A stretch of DNA of 55,264 bases from an uncultured Prevotellaceae bacterium (GTDB lineage: Bacteria > Bacteroidota > Bacteroidia > Bacteroidales > Muribaculaceae): the NCBI GenBank assembly GCA_900318645.1, contig ONLH01000022.1, positions 1-55,264 of the forward strand. Direction: 5' to 3'. Position numbers and translations under genes: made by a program. Of the stretch, positions 1 through 7,344 are shown one piece after another (position 1 is the first letter of the stretch; each line of letters begins with the position of its first letter). The notes below the pieces were generated by a model, which searched no databases, had not been told where the DNA came from, and saw nothing but the letters and a program-made list of their open reading frames with translations.

Positions 1-545
1 ACTCTGAACGCTTCATTTATAGCGGAGTTTACAAGCAGATAATGGATTTGTGTCTGATGAAGGAGAACACTAAGAGCACCATCCTCATTGACCCCATGAC
101 CCAGAGGATCCGTTTCCCCGAGATTAACGAAGAATTGAAAGTAACCCGCTCTGAAAAGGCTTTATATATCTTAATCTTGGCCGAATCGATAACCGGTGGA
201 CTGAACCTTAACCAACCCGCCACGGCCTCACAAATGAAGAAACACGATGAGAGAATGGCGAAGTTGATGAAGAAATATGGTGAGATTTACAGGTGTTTTG
301 GCGGTGATAGTAATGATGTGCCTAATATTTTGGACTATACCATAAGAAACCCCAAAATTTCCAAGATCAACAAATGTATCACAAAACTGGAGAAGAAACT
401 GACCTTCCCAGATGAATACCGTATCCTGAGAGATAGCAACGGGCTCTACAAAATAGCTGCCGATAGTAGTCTCATCTATTGCATCGATATGGACCAGAAG
501 CCTTGGATGCAGTCGGAAGATTGGAGAAGAATTGTATCGATGTAA
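1..545 (+). CDS. Hypothetical protein, probably 5'-truncated by the window edge
   Basis: The first ATG is at 42, but the same reading frame is open all the way to base 3 with no stop, and the upstream codons give a plausible peptide (SERFIYSGVYKQI). The true start is therefore probably left of the window, and the visible part is the last 180 or so residues. I do not recognise the family. The chain is mixed charged and lacks membrane segments or a signal peptide. It has a Lys-rich helical middle (around residues 62-80 from the ATG) and an aromatic C-terminus (KPWMQSEDWRRI). A small membrane protein follows 63 bp downstream in the same direction. No function is proposed. Confidence 0.6.
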   Translation, partial: SERFIYSGVYKQIMDLCLMKENTKSTILIDPMTQRIRFPEINEELKVTRSEKALYILILAESITGGLNLNQPATASQMKKHDERMAKLMKKYGEIYRCFGGDSNDVPNILDYTIRNPKISKINKCITKLEKKLTFPDEYRILRDSNGLYKIAADSSLIYCIDMDQKPWMQSEDWRRIVSM

Positions 546-608
546 ACGCTAAGAAAGCCAAAAAGGTGTTTTCAGTAGTACCCGTTATTCAGTAATGGTA
601 GTTTCGTT

Positions 609-1013
609 ATGGACAAGGTATTTCAATTCCTCTGTGGCTGTCTCGCTCAAATAGGCCATCCCTTTGGTTGGAATTATGAAAAAGCCAGCGTTTACATCTG
701 CATCCACCTTTGGCCGTTGTTATGTGTGGTTATGGCTCTTGTGATGCTCGTAATAGCCGTGTCAACTACAAATCCGTTATGTATAGCCGCTTGTATCATC
801 TATTTCCTGTTCAATGTCTTTGGATATTGGGCTGTTATCAAACATTACTATCCCGGCACCATTAACGAGATATTCACCCACTGCTACTCAGACCTCATGA
901 CTATCGCAAAAGAATGGAACACCTCTTATGCTATAGTGAATCTTGTGGTCTATGTTCTAGCGTTTATCCTCATCATGGCCTTCGATGTGTGTTTGATCTT
1001 GCTGATGCTTTGA
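609..1013 (+). CDS. Small integral membrane protein, unknown function
   Basis: A 134-residue hydrophobic protein with three likely membrane segments at roughly residues 32-52, 55-77 and 108-133. A polar stretch between the second and third segments contains several His, Tyr and Glu residues (KHYYPGTINEIFTHCYSD). There is no cleavable signal and no recognisable family motif. It follows the truncated gene by 63 bp on the same strand, so the two may be co-transcribed. It converges on the minus-strand ATPase that ends at 1045, with only about 30 bp between them. That it is a real protein is inferred from its length, consistent topology and coding-like composition. Confidence 0.55.
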   Translation: MDKVFQFLCGCLAQIGHPFGWNYEKASVYICIHLWPLLCVVMALVMLVIAVSTTNPLCIAACIIYFLFNVFGYWAVIKHYYPGTINEIFTHCYSDLMTIAKEWNTSYAIVNLVVYVLAFILIMAFDVCLILLML

Positions 1014-1044
1014 GGGCTAATCCTAAAACATTGGTTTGCCTCCT

Positions 1045-1776
1045 TTAGTCTTTTTCAATGAGGCCGAGTTCATGGAGGCAGCCTTCACGGTTGAGAAGGA
1101 AGCCATAAAGGTCACGATAGACACTACAGTCGCGATATTGTGTGGGTACTAATTGGCCGTCCCTGATTTCGTGGATGGATGCGTTTGGAAAAGAAAGAAT
1201 AACGGGTGAGTGGGTGGCGATGATGATTTGGGCTCCTTTCTTGACGACATCTTTGATCCATAGCAGGAACAGCAACTGGTTTTGGAAGGAGAGCGCCGCC
1301 TCGGGCTCGTCAAAGATGTAAATGCCCTTACCGGTCAGCCTGTGTTCAAGCAGAGCCATGAATCCTTCACCGTGTGAGAATTCGTGGAAATTAAGATAGT
1401 CATAGTATTTGTTTAGACCACGGCGATTGATTTCGGTGATGACATTGTAGTAACTCTCGGCCCTGAAGAAATACGTATCACTATATCTCAGGCTTGCTTG
1501 GGATGCGATCAGTGCGTCATACAGTGATGAATGGGTCTCTTCGGTATGGAAGTTGAAATGACGGGAGCCGCCTTCGGGATTGATACGCAGCAAAACAGCA
1601 ATCGCTTCGAGCAACGTCGATTTTCCCGATCCGTTGCCTCCAACGATATAGGTCACCGACTTCTCAAATCTAAACTCAGCAAAGTCTCTAATCACTGGAA
1701 TGGAGAATGGGTATTTGCTCGTATCCCATTCCCCTTCTCGTCTCCTGATTCGTCTTAAATAGATATTCTCTTTCAT
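1045..1776 (-). CDS. AAA/ABC-like single-domain ATPase (COG3910-type)
   Basis: About 243 residues. The Walker A motif is GGNGSGKST, close to the N-terminus. A degenerate ABC-like signature (SHGEG) precedes Walker B (IYIFDEPEAAL), followed by the switch histidine motif IIATHSPVI. This SMC/OLD-like layout, with no membrane partner beside it, matches the soluble predicted ATPases of the AAA_21/COG3910 group, whose biological role is mostly unknown; some relatives sit in defence or mobile loci. The frame is open back to an ATG at 1848, but a TATCTTTG promoter element lies at 1797-1804, inside that extension, so the ATG at 1776 (MKENIYLRRIRRR) is the better start. It is transcribed against its left neighbours. 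Confidence 0.85.
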   Translation of the reverse strand: MKENIYLRRIRRREGEWDTSKYPFSIPVIRDFAEFRFEKSVTYIVGGNGSGKSTLLEAIAVLLRINPEGGSRHFNFHTEETHSSLYDALIASQASLRYSDTYFFRAESYYNVITEINRRGLNKYYDYLNFHEFSHGEGFMALLEHRLTGKGIYIFDEPEAALSFQNQLLFLLWIKDVVKKGAQIIIATHSPVILSFPNASIHEIRDGQLVPTQYRDCSVYRDLYGFLLNREGCLHELGLIEKD

Positions 1777-1796
1777 GACCAAATGGCATTTTGCCG

Positions 1797-1804
1797 CAAA
1801 GATA
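1797..1804 (-). promoter_or_regulatory. Promoter -7 element for the COG3910-type ATPase
   Basis: The minus strand reads TATCTTTG, a perfect match to the Bacteroidetes primary-sigma -7 box TAnnTTTG, about 20 bp upstream of the ATG at 1776. I see no clear TTTG -33 box at the right distance. Its position excludes the longer start at 1848. Confidence 0.5.
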
Positions 1805-2005
1805 ACTCGCTCCAATGCCACATTTCGGCACACCAAAACAAAATACATTTAATCACTTGCCTTGAGGGTGTCTATCCCTAGAAAATGTTGACAGATTTGA
1901 GAGCGATTAACTAAGTTGGTTTACACTAATTTTATCGTTCGCCTAAACCGGGTTGACAATTTGGCGGTTTTATCACTGAATGGGTTTACAGCTCACGAAA
2001 CATCG

Positions 2006-2055
2006 TTTTATTTTTCTGGAATAACCCATTTTACCCTCATCCCAGAAAAATAAAA
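2006..2055. repeat. Perfect 14-bp inverted repeat (hairpin)
   Basis: The left arm TTTTATTTTTCTGG (2006-2019) is the exact reverse complement of the right arm CCAGAAAAATAAAA (2042-2055), with 22 bp between. AT-rich ends give runs of T on either strand, so it could be a bidirectional terminator for the ATPase promoter region or a protein-binding inverted repeat. Confidence 0.6.
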
Positions 2056-2071
2056 GCACATTTTTACCATA

Positions 2072-2117
2072 AAAATCAGCCATTTTCGAGATTTTTTTTT
2101 GAAAACGGCTGACTTTT
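2072..2117. repeat. Imperfect hairpin
   Basis: AAAATCAGCCATTTTC (2072-2087) pairs with GAAAACGGCTGACTTTT (2101-2117) apart from small mismatches, across a short T-rich loop. It lies 17 bp right of the preceding inverted repeat, so the two form a hairpin pair. Confidence 0.45.
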
Positions 2118-2171
2118 CAGAGGCTGTTTTATTTGCTTTTACCTGATTTTAAAGCAATTACAATTTTGAAA

Positions 2172-2450
2172 AACAAAAAAAAAGAAGACGAGACCGACAC
2201 CTCTTCGGTGTTAGCCTCGTTACTTCTTTTCCAGACTCGCTGTCGGTTTGATTATGCCGTCTTGAGGGCACGGTCTCCCCGTCAGGTGATAACGCCTGGT
2301 GATGGCGGTGCTGGGCGACTCTTCGCCTCCCAGCCCATACCATCGGGTTTTATATGTTGTCTTTGCCCCCATGCCGCCAGCGTGCTCAATGTTGCCAGCG
2401 GTCATCTCGGGGGCATGTGTTTCTCTTGCATATAAGGCTGCTAGGCGATC
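2172..2450 (-). ncRNA. Candidate structured non-coding RNA with intrinsic terminator
   Basis: Read on the minus strand, this segment can form successive stems. TGCCCCC pairs with GGGGGCA around a loop with two CGCTGGC copies (about 2360-2420). GCTGGG-CGA pairs with TCG-CCCAGC (about 2309-2334). A long terminal stem-loop (about 2179-2230) has an ACACC/GGTGT tip, ACGAG/CTCGT below it and AAGAAG/CTTCTT at the base. That terminal stem is followed on the minus strand by nine U residues, the form of an intrinsic terminator. No protein is needed to explain the segment. I do not recognise it as tmRNA, RNase P RNA, SRP RNA or 6S RNA. The 5' end is a guess. Confidence 0.35.
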
Positions 2451-2495
2451 TCAGACGGACATATTATAAAATGGGATTTTATATTACTTTTTTGC

Positions 2496-2583
2496 TGTTA
2501 GACTTGTTATATAACACGTGTTAGATGGTGTTAACTATATGAATTTTAAACTGTTAACAATCTAACGTGTTAGACGTGTTAGA
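2496..2583. repeat. Cluster of TGTTA repeats (iteron-like)
   Basis: Seven TGTTA-containing units start at 2496, 2505, 2519, 2529, 2552, 2568 and 2577. Four are TGTTAGA. CGTGTTAGA occurs at 2517, 2566 and 2575, the last two being head-to-tail. A perfect 12-bp palindrome TAACACGTGTTA covers 2512-2523. The surrounding 130 bp are AT-rich. Such tandem short repeats next to AT-rich DNA are typical of plasmid origins bound by Rep proteins or of partition/operator arrays. Here the neighbours include a ParB-fold protein and a P-loop ATPase. Function is inferred. Confidence 0.45.
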
Positions 2584-2713
2584 TATTACCTTCTCTTCAC
2601 TCCTGTGTTGCTGAGAGAACTGGAATTTGGTGATATGACTTTCATGCGCCTCGCCCGTCATGCCGCTAGGAGCGGCGTTAAGCGCAGATGCTATTTATTT
2701 GCGGTAACCAACA

Positions 2714-2866
2714 ATGCGATATAACCCGAACTACGTGGTCGGTATGCTGGAGGCGCTTGGAACATCATTCACGGGTGAGCGGCCGCACGGCACCGGACAA
2801 CGTATACCGGCAACGACTAGAAACGGACTCGCAGAGGGCACTACCTTGGCTGGATTGACACTCTAA
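2714..2866 (+). CDS. Possible 50-residue small protein
   Basis: An ATG-initiated frame of 50 codons (MRYNPNYVVGMLEALG at the start) lies in otherwise non-coding DNA. Its stop overlaps another short ATG frame (TAATG). It has no recognisable motif, no clear ribosome site and could be chance or a remnant of a larger gene. The minus strand over the right-hand end also has a short open frame. Reported only because the composition of its first half looks protein-like. Confidence 0.15.
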   Translation: MRYNPNYVVGMLEALGTSFTGERPHGTGQRIPATTRNGLAEGTTLAGLTL

Positions 2867-2983
2867 TGGTGGAGCAGATGCGATGATGTCCTATTGCAAT
2901 GCGAACACCCGCACGGCGAAAGCCAACGGATAGTACGGCTCCAGCGCCAGGCTGCTAATACTCACCATAAAAAGGTACAAAAA

Positions 2984-3007
2984 AAAGGAGGTCGATAAAC
3001 CTCCTTT
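2984..3007 (-). terminator. Intrinsic terminator after the membrane-tethered ATPase
   Basis: AAAGGAGGT (2984-2992) and ACCTCCTTT (2999-3007) form a perfect 9-bp stem with a 6-base loop. On the minus strand it is followed by a run of eight Ts. It lies 19 bp beyond the stop of the gene at 3026. Confidence 0.8.
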
Positions 3008-3025
3008 CACTAGCAAGCAGCTTAA

Positions 3026-4801
3026 TTATTTCTTTTTGGGTTTCAAACCCTCTTTGACCAGGATTCTCGCTACCTGAGTGTCTTCAAGTCCCAACTTTCC
3101 GGCAATTTGATGTTGATTGAGCCCATTCCCATTGTCCCAAAGAAGTAATACATCGGCACGGCGTTGCTCCATCTTGTCGTCCTCGGCCGTAGGCGGGTTA
3201 TAAGGAGCCTGACCGCCTTGTCGGTGTAATCGCTTTCGGGGGACGCGTTCTTTTCTCTTGAAGTTTTGTACCATCTTATTGTGCTCGGCTCCAAACTTCA
3301 GTAGATAACGGGACATGCAGTATTCAGCGGCGTAGATTACCATCTGGATAACCTGATCCATCTTCTCCGTGTCGCCATCAGGTTGAATCATCATATGCAT
3401 AACAATTCCTATATGCATAGCAATGGTGGAAATACGCCAACGGATCAGTTTTCTGACCTCGTCATTGGTCTCTCTGGACAATTCAACCTGCTTCATTTCC
3501 CATCGGTTTAATTCTGACATCACATAGTCAAAATCCTTGATCTCTACCAAATCCACGGCAGTGTCCTCTCCGTCATCAGTGGTGAATACGTACTTATGCC
3601 GATATTCATCGATATGGTCTCTAATGAGTTCAAGTTCTGGGCCCTCATGAAGGCTGATGGGAGCGTCATTGCTATCGCTCATGAGAGGTAACACGCACCA
3701 ACAAACCCTGGAAGCGCCGCCACCAGCGACAGTGGCTATATTCTTGATGAATGTTTCAACATTTTCATCAGCGCCAGTGAGAGTTATGTTCGCCACAGCT
3801 TCGCAAGATCCATTCTGCTCTTTATGCATTCGCCCGCGGCTCACATCATCGTTATCGAAAGCCTTACGCAGAATGACTGAGAGGTCTTTGTTTGTGGCAG
3901 TGGCAATTTCACTGTCGAAGATATAGACATGCACGCCTTGGTTGGACTCCAAGATTTGCTGGAGCCTAGCGCTTGAAATGTCTATCCCTACCGTCTGGAT
4001 AATGAGTTTTTTCTCATTATCTTTGGCTTTTGGGGAATTCAACTTCCGCTTGTCCTCATCGATCACGCGGCGGAATAACATCTGATGCACGTTACGGAAC
4101 AGACTCTTTCCCATTCCCGGCATGGCTTCGATGACGACCTGGAGGTTGGGGCGGCGTATCTCATCATCTCTCTTCTTGGCTATCACCCGCGAGAAACAAT
4201 AGGCACCATACATGGAACATAGGTGAAAGAACATTGCGGGAGCAATGTCAGGGTCAGACCCGCTAATCACCGTTGCAAAGTCATCGGGCAGAGCGTCAAT
4301 CGGGAGAGGGTGATTTCTGTTGAACTCATCCAACCACCAATCGTTGTCATCTGGGTCCGAGGAGTCACCGTATGACTGCTGCGAGCATTGGCGTGCTTCC
4401 TGTTGCGCTTTCGCCTCAGCTTTGGCTTTCGCCTTAGCTTCAACTACACGGATGTTAGCCTCGGCCTGAGCGTTAATCTTTGCAATGTCAGCTTCTTTCC
4501 TGGCATTGATGCGCTTGATCTCTTCCTGGGCCTTCTTTCGGTCTTTCATGTAATTGAACAGACCTTTTACGCCCCTATAGCCAGCGACGCTGCCAAAGAT
4601 AATACCGCCAGCGGTCATACAGATGCGGACGACTTTGCCGAGATTTGACACCGACCCGGTATAGTCAGTTGGGCCGACGCCAATCTTCACGTAGTCGTTG
4701 TCTTCTTGCTCGAGTTCGTCGAATGACTTCTCGTCGTCGGGCGGAATAATGTCGTCGAGGCCTCCGCTAAAGATTCTTCCAATATTTCTAAAGAATCTCA
4801 T
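3026..4801 (-). CDS. Membrane-anchored coiled-coil P-loop protein (DUF3987-like), with C-terminal HTH
   Basis: A 591-residue protein with an unusual layout: acidic N-terminus; one membrane segment at about 56-75; a Lys/Ala/Glu-rich coiled coil at about 85-137; a P-loop (AMPGMGKS, about 226-233); a Walker B-like strand (HVYIFDSE, about 291-298); and a sensor-like LTGADENVETFIKN (about 341-354). The last 35 residues look like a helix-turn-helix (NQHQIAGKLGLEDTQVARIL). The core resembles the DUF3987 helicase/primase-associated ATPases carried by Bacteroides mobile elements, but a membrane anchor plus coiled coil is not usual for them. A role in replication, partition or packaging is possible. 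It is the last gene of a leftward set and is followed by a strong terminator. Confidence 0.6.
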   Translation of the reverse strand: MRFFRNIGRIFSGGLDDIIPPDDEKSFDELEQEDNDYVKIGVGPTDYTGSVSNLGKVVRICMTAGGIIFGSVAGYRGVKGLFNYMKDRKKAQEEIKRINARKEADIAKINAQAEANIRVVEAKAKAKAEAKAQQEARQCSQQSYGDSSDPDDNDWWLDEFNRNHPLPIDALPDDFATVISGSDPDIAPAMFFHLCSMYGAYCFSRVIAKKRDDEIRRPNLQVVIEAMPGMGKSLFRNVHQMLFRRVIDEDKRKLNSPKAKDNEKKLIIQTVGIDISSARLQQILESNQGVHVYIFDSEIATATNKDLSVILRKAFDNDDVSRGRMHKEQNGSCEAVANITLTGADENVETFIKNIATVAGGGASRVCWCVLPLMSDSNDAPISLHEGPELELIRDHIDEYRHKYVFTTDDGEDTAVDLVEIKDFDYVMSELNRWEMKQVELSRETNDEVRKLIRWRISTIAMHIGIVMHMMIQPDGDTEKMDQVIQMVIYAAEYCMSRYLLKFGAEHNKMVQNFKRKERVPRKRLHRQGGQAPYNPPTAEDDKMEQRRADVLLLWDNGNGLNQHQIAGKLGLEDTQVARILVKEGLKPKKK

Positions 4802-4834
4802 GACATTTAATGTCTTAAATTTTTAATAATGTCA

Positions 4835-4878
4835 CAACAGGACTTTCCTGTTGCGGTGTTCCCAGGTCACCCGGGAAC
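4835..4878. repeat. Two adjacent hairpins between element genes
   Basis: CAACAGG/CCTGTTG (4835-4853) and GTTCCC/GGGAAC (4858-4878) lie between the Gp37-like gene and the start of the ATPase gene. Neither has a U-tract in the transcribed direction, so they look like leader-RNA structures of the downstream (ATPase) gene rather than terminators. Confidence 0.4.
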
Positions 4879-4902
4879 AAAAAAATGTAAATTAATAAAG
4901 CA

Positions 4903-4922
4903 TGGGCGGCGTGAACCGCCCA
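4903..4922 (-). terminator. Probable terminator or hairpin after the Gp37-like gene
   Basis: TGGGCGG (4903-4909) pairs with CCGCCCA (4916-4922) around a 6-base loop, 14 bp beyond the stop at 4937. The minus strand continues into an AT-rich, T-containing stretch, so it may attenuate transcription into the ATPase gene. Confidence 0.45.
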
Positions 4923-4936
4923 CGCATAATAAAGGA

Positions 4937-5692
4937 TTAGTAGATCAAACGCGGTGTCGGGTAGTTGTGATACTCAACACCACCGAGCAGGTGGCCGTTG
5001 GCCTCCTTGCTGCGACGAACGTTGTCCTCGCCCCAGGTACCCCATTGCTTGAAAAAGAATGAGGTGCCGCTGGCGTCGGCGAGTTGCTTCAGGTTCATCG
5101 CCCACGATTCTTCCATGGGACGCGCACGCTGACCGCTCTCCCCACCGACGATGATCCAATCAATGCCGGTCAGGTCCAAGCCCTCGTTAGCCAGGTCACT
5201 AAGGCAAGGCTCAATGCTCAGCCAGCGGACGGGAGCAGCAATGCCGCGCAAGTCATCGACTCTGACGAGAGACTTCTTGCAACCACATGTTACACCAAGC
5301 CAAGCATTAGCTGGGCAACGGTGCGAGCTGAAGTAGCTGGCCATACGGGCGCTGCGCTTGGTGAGGATCTGATAAGTGATCCAGGGCGTGCTCATGACGA
5401 CCCCAATTACCTGATCGATAAACGACTCACGCACGTCATCGTGGAACAGGTCTCCCATTGAAGGCAGGAAGCACATGAACTCCTTGTTGGGATCCGTAGC
5501 CAACGGCTCTTTCAAGGCTTCGGGGTGACATGTCACCTTGAAACCGTTGCTGTAGCGCGGATTGCCCATACCCTCTAGGCGCGAGGCCATAGAGCGAGCA
5601 TAGCAGTTGTCACATTCATCCGTACCAGCATGAGAGCAGCCCGTGACAGGGTTCCAGGACATTTCAGTCCAAGAAATTAAAGTATTTGTCAT
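4937..5692 (-). CDS. Phage Gp37/Gp68-family protein (DUF5131)
   Basis: A protein of 251 residues from the ATG at 5692. The N-terminus has the family hallmark SWTEMSWNPVTGC followed by a three-cysteine cluster (C-x7-C-x2-C, ending DNCYA), then YQILTKRSARM and, near the C-terminus, WIIVGGESGQRARPM and FFFKQWGTWG. These are the conserved blocks of the Gp37/Gp68 (PF07505) family found in phages and mobile elements; relatives are sometimes paired with three-Cys-motif partner (TcmP) proteins. The biochemical function is not known to me. The frame is open to 5938, but the ATG at 5692 overlaps the stop of a short upstream frame in an ATGA junction, the signature of translational coupling, and the extension has no family similarity. 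Confidence 0.8.
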   Translation of the reverse strand: MTNTLISWTEMSWNPVTGCSHAGTDECDNCYARSMASRLEGMGNPRYSNGFKVTCHPEALKEPLATDPNKEFMCFLPSMGDLFHDDVRESFIDQVIGVVMSTPWITYQILTKRSARMASYFSSHRCPANAWLGVTCGCKKSLVRVDDLRGIAAPVRWLSIEPCLSDLANEGLDLTGIDWIIVGGESGQRARPMEESWAMNLKQLADASGTSFFFKQWGTWGEDNVRRSKEANGHLLGGVEYHNYPTPRLIY

Positions 5693-5829
5693 TGGCATAA
5701 TTCTGTTTTGGTTAATAATTCGGCTAATTGACTCGTCGTGAGCATCTGTTCGGTCGATGCTGCTACTGCACCTGCGCGAGCCACGCCACCGGCGTGACTG
5801 GCGCGGAGAAAACATATGATCTTCGTCAT
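5689..5829 (-). CDS. Small protein translationally coupled to the Gp37-like gene
   Basis: A 46-codon frame from the ATG at 5829 (MTKIICFLRASHAGG at the start, ending LLTKTELCQ). It could instead begin at 5946, giving 85 residues. Its TGA shares four bases (ATGA) with the start of the DUF5131 gene. The end of the peptide (TSQLAELLTKTEL) resembles an amphipathic helix. No family is recognised. It may be a genuine small partner or simply a leader that couples translation of the downstream gene. A GCC-rich hairpin (CCACGCC/GGCGTGa) lies within it. Confidence 0.35.
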   Translation of the reverse strand: MTKIICFLRASHAGGVARAGAVAASTEQMLTTSQLAELLTKTELCQ

Positions 5830-6150
5830 AGTATCTAAATTGTGACATTGGTTGATTCCAACGCCGTTGATTGGGTGGGCTCGCTTTACGACAGGGGGAG
5901 CGCCAAACCCAGCCGATTTTAGTGATCGGTACACCCACGATGTCAAGGATCGCTTGCTGCCGTTAGGGTAGGGCCGGTAGCTTGCCCCGTGGAATTAGAT
6001 CTAAGCTGTGCAGTGAGGCGAATAGTCTTCAATGACTTCTTGCCCTGCAAGCGGAGACTTTAAACTTTTTCTGTAACTTCAATATTTAAAGCCCCTCGCC
6101 GTCAAGACGGCTTCCCCGCGACGAGGGGCGTGCTTAGCAAAAGTTTGTTA
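5830..6150. other. Leader and terminator interval between ParB-like and Gp37-like genes
   Basis: Apart from the possible longer start of the small coupled gene (to 5946) and the terminator at 6091-6129, I see no supported gene. The stretch would be the 5' leader of the Gp37-like transcript. No clear TAnnTTTG promoter was found here. Confidence 0.4.
6091..6129 (-). terminator. Terminator after the ParB-like gene
   Basis: GCCCCTCG (6091-6098) pairs with CGAGGGGC (6122-6129), enclosing a second perfect small hairpin CCGTC-aa-GACGG (6099-6110). On the minus strand the compound stem is followed by TTTAAATATT. It lies about 20 bp beyond the stop at 6151. Confidence 0.65.
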
Positions 6151-7308
6151 TTACTTGTCGCGATTGTACATTTCGTCGAGGATGCCGTGGATGACCTGCT
6201 CGCGGGTTTGAGACTCGGTCTTCTCGGCGTTGTTGATGCGCTCGCTGTCCTGTGCAGACATGCCGGTAAACATATTGATTACCTTGTCTGCGACATCAAT
6301 GCGCTTATCCTCGTCTGCCTCGTGGATCTTCTTGGCCGTCCAGTGCCAAATAAAGGTACCTTTGAGGACCTTGTTCTTGATGGGCGCGTCCTTCTCGATG
6401 CCGAACCCCTCACACACGCCATCGAAGATCATCTGATAGAGCTCGATATCCTCGGTGTCACCGTCGTTGAAGATACCGGGCAACTTACCCGCCAGGAGGG
6501 CTTGAACGTCCGCTTTCTTCACCTCCTTGCCCTTGGTGGCAAAGCCTGCAGCCTTAGGGGTGAGGCCACGGTCGATTTTGCCGGCGTAGGCGGCGATAAT
6601 CTTGTTGGCCTTCTCGGTGTCCAGGAAGTCGCGAGCGAAATCCTTGGTCTTGGTGGGCACATTGTCGATGTTGATGTGGCGATACTGGTCCTTGAACACC
6701 TTGGGATCGGTGATGTGGCGATAAGCGAACGTATACTCGAAGGGCTTCTCTTTTTGGGCATCGCCCTTGCCCTTGGACTTGCGCTTCTCCTCCTTAATGC
6801 GCTCTACCTCGGCAAGCCATGCCCAGAACCTGGTGTTGCCCTCCATGATCACCAGCATGCCGAAGGTCTCCTCACGGTTCTTGACCTCTTCACCCGTGAT
6901 GGGATTGAAAAGTACGTAACCGGCATCGAAGGCGGCAGTCGCATCGGCGAAGAGGGCGCTTACGAGCATACCATGCTTACGGCATGACCTCTGTTTGGCC
7001 TTGATCTGCCTAGGATCCCTGCGATTCGACTTGATGACGAAAACCTTACCCAAAGTTTTCTTCTTCAAGGTGTGAACCACACGCTCCTTCATCAGTGGCT
7101 TCTGCTCTTGCTCCCCATGATTGGAGCTGGAATCCAGTTCCCCATCTGCAGGTGCGCCACCAACTTCATGCAGGTCGTCTACTTCACCCTCGCACGCGGG
7201 TACATTGTTTATACTCGTAGCTGCGTTGGCAGTTACCTCCTCGTTCAAGGCCTGAGCCTCTACATCGTTTTCGGACAAGCCGAAGTGTTTTGAGATTATA
7301 TTCTCCAT
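6151..7308 (-). CDS. ParB-fold (ParB/Srx N-terminal domain-like) protein
   Basis: A 385-residue protein. The first 80 residues are acidic and look disordered. A ParB-like region follows: KSNRRDPRQIKAKQRSCRKH and HGMLVSALF fit the family's specificity helix pattern, and LVIMEGNTRFWAWLAEVER matches the family's hallmark strand-turn (xxDGxxRxxA), although Asp is replaced by Glu and Arg is retained. The middle (about 170-190) is very basic (RIKEEKRKSKGKGDAQKEK), and the C-terminus is helical. ParB-fold proteins in mobile elements act in partition, transcription or as nucleases; which applies here is unknown. It is the first gene after a strong promoter (7366-7396) with a palindromic operator, so autoregulation is plausible. 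Confidence 0.55.
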   Translation of the reverse strand: MENIISKHFGLSENDVEAQALNEEVTANAATSINNVPACEGEVDDLHEVGGAPADGELDSSSNHGEQEQKPLMKERVVHTLKKKTLGKVFVIKSNRRDPRQIKAKQRSCRKHGMLVSALFADATAAFDAGYVLFNPITGEEVKNREETFGMLVIMEGNTRFWAWLAEVERIKEEKRKSKGKGDAQKEKPFEYTFAYRHITDPKVFKDQYRHINIDNVPTKTKDFARDFLDTEKANKIIAAYAGKIDRGLTPKAAGFATKGKEVKKADVQALLAGKLPGIFNDGDTEDIELYQMIFDGVCEGFGIEKDAPIKNKVLKGTFIWHWTAKKIHEADEDKRIDVADKVINMFTGMSAQDSERINNAEKTESQTREQVIHGILDEMYNRDK

Positions 7309-7344
7309 TTCTGTAAAAATTTATAAATATTAATATCATCATGC

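Larger units (their letters stand above)
1849..3025. other. Long structured non-coding interval of the accessory region
   Basis: Nearly 1.2 kb without a convincing gene. The open frames at 2133-2435 (+) and 2158-2405 (-) lie in hairpin-rich DNA and have no recognisable protein features. In order it holds: a perfect 14-bp inverted repeat (2006-2055), a second imperfect hairpin (2072-2117), a candidate structured RNA on the minus strand (about 2172-2450), a TGTTA repeat cluster (2496-2583), a GC-rich tract with small hairpins and a possible 50-codon frame (2714-2866), and a terminator (2984-3007). The mixture of AT-rich repeats, hairpins and adjacent replication-like genes suggests a maintenance or origin region of a mobile element. 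Confidence 0.55.

Noticed and set aside
2133-2435. 100-codon and two 61-codon open frames on both strands in the structured interval
   Set aside because: They coincide with strong hairpins, have no family features, and one overlaps the terminator stem.
2496-2583. CRISPR-like interpretation of the TGTTA repeats
   Set aside because: Units are only 7-9 bp and spacing is irregular (9-23 bp).
6130-6987. 285-codon open frame on the plus strand
   Set aside because: Exact antisense of the ParB-like gene; long shadow frames are common where codon use is GC-biased.
3026-7308. CRISPR array or tRNA gene in the accessory region
   Set aside because: No repeated 25-40 bp spacers pattern and no cloverleaf with a GTTCRA arm was found by eye.
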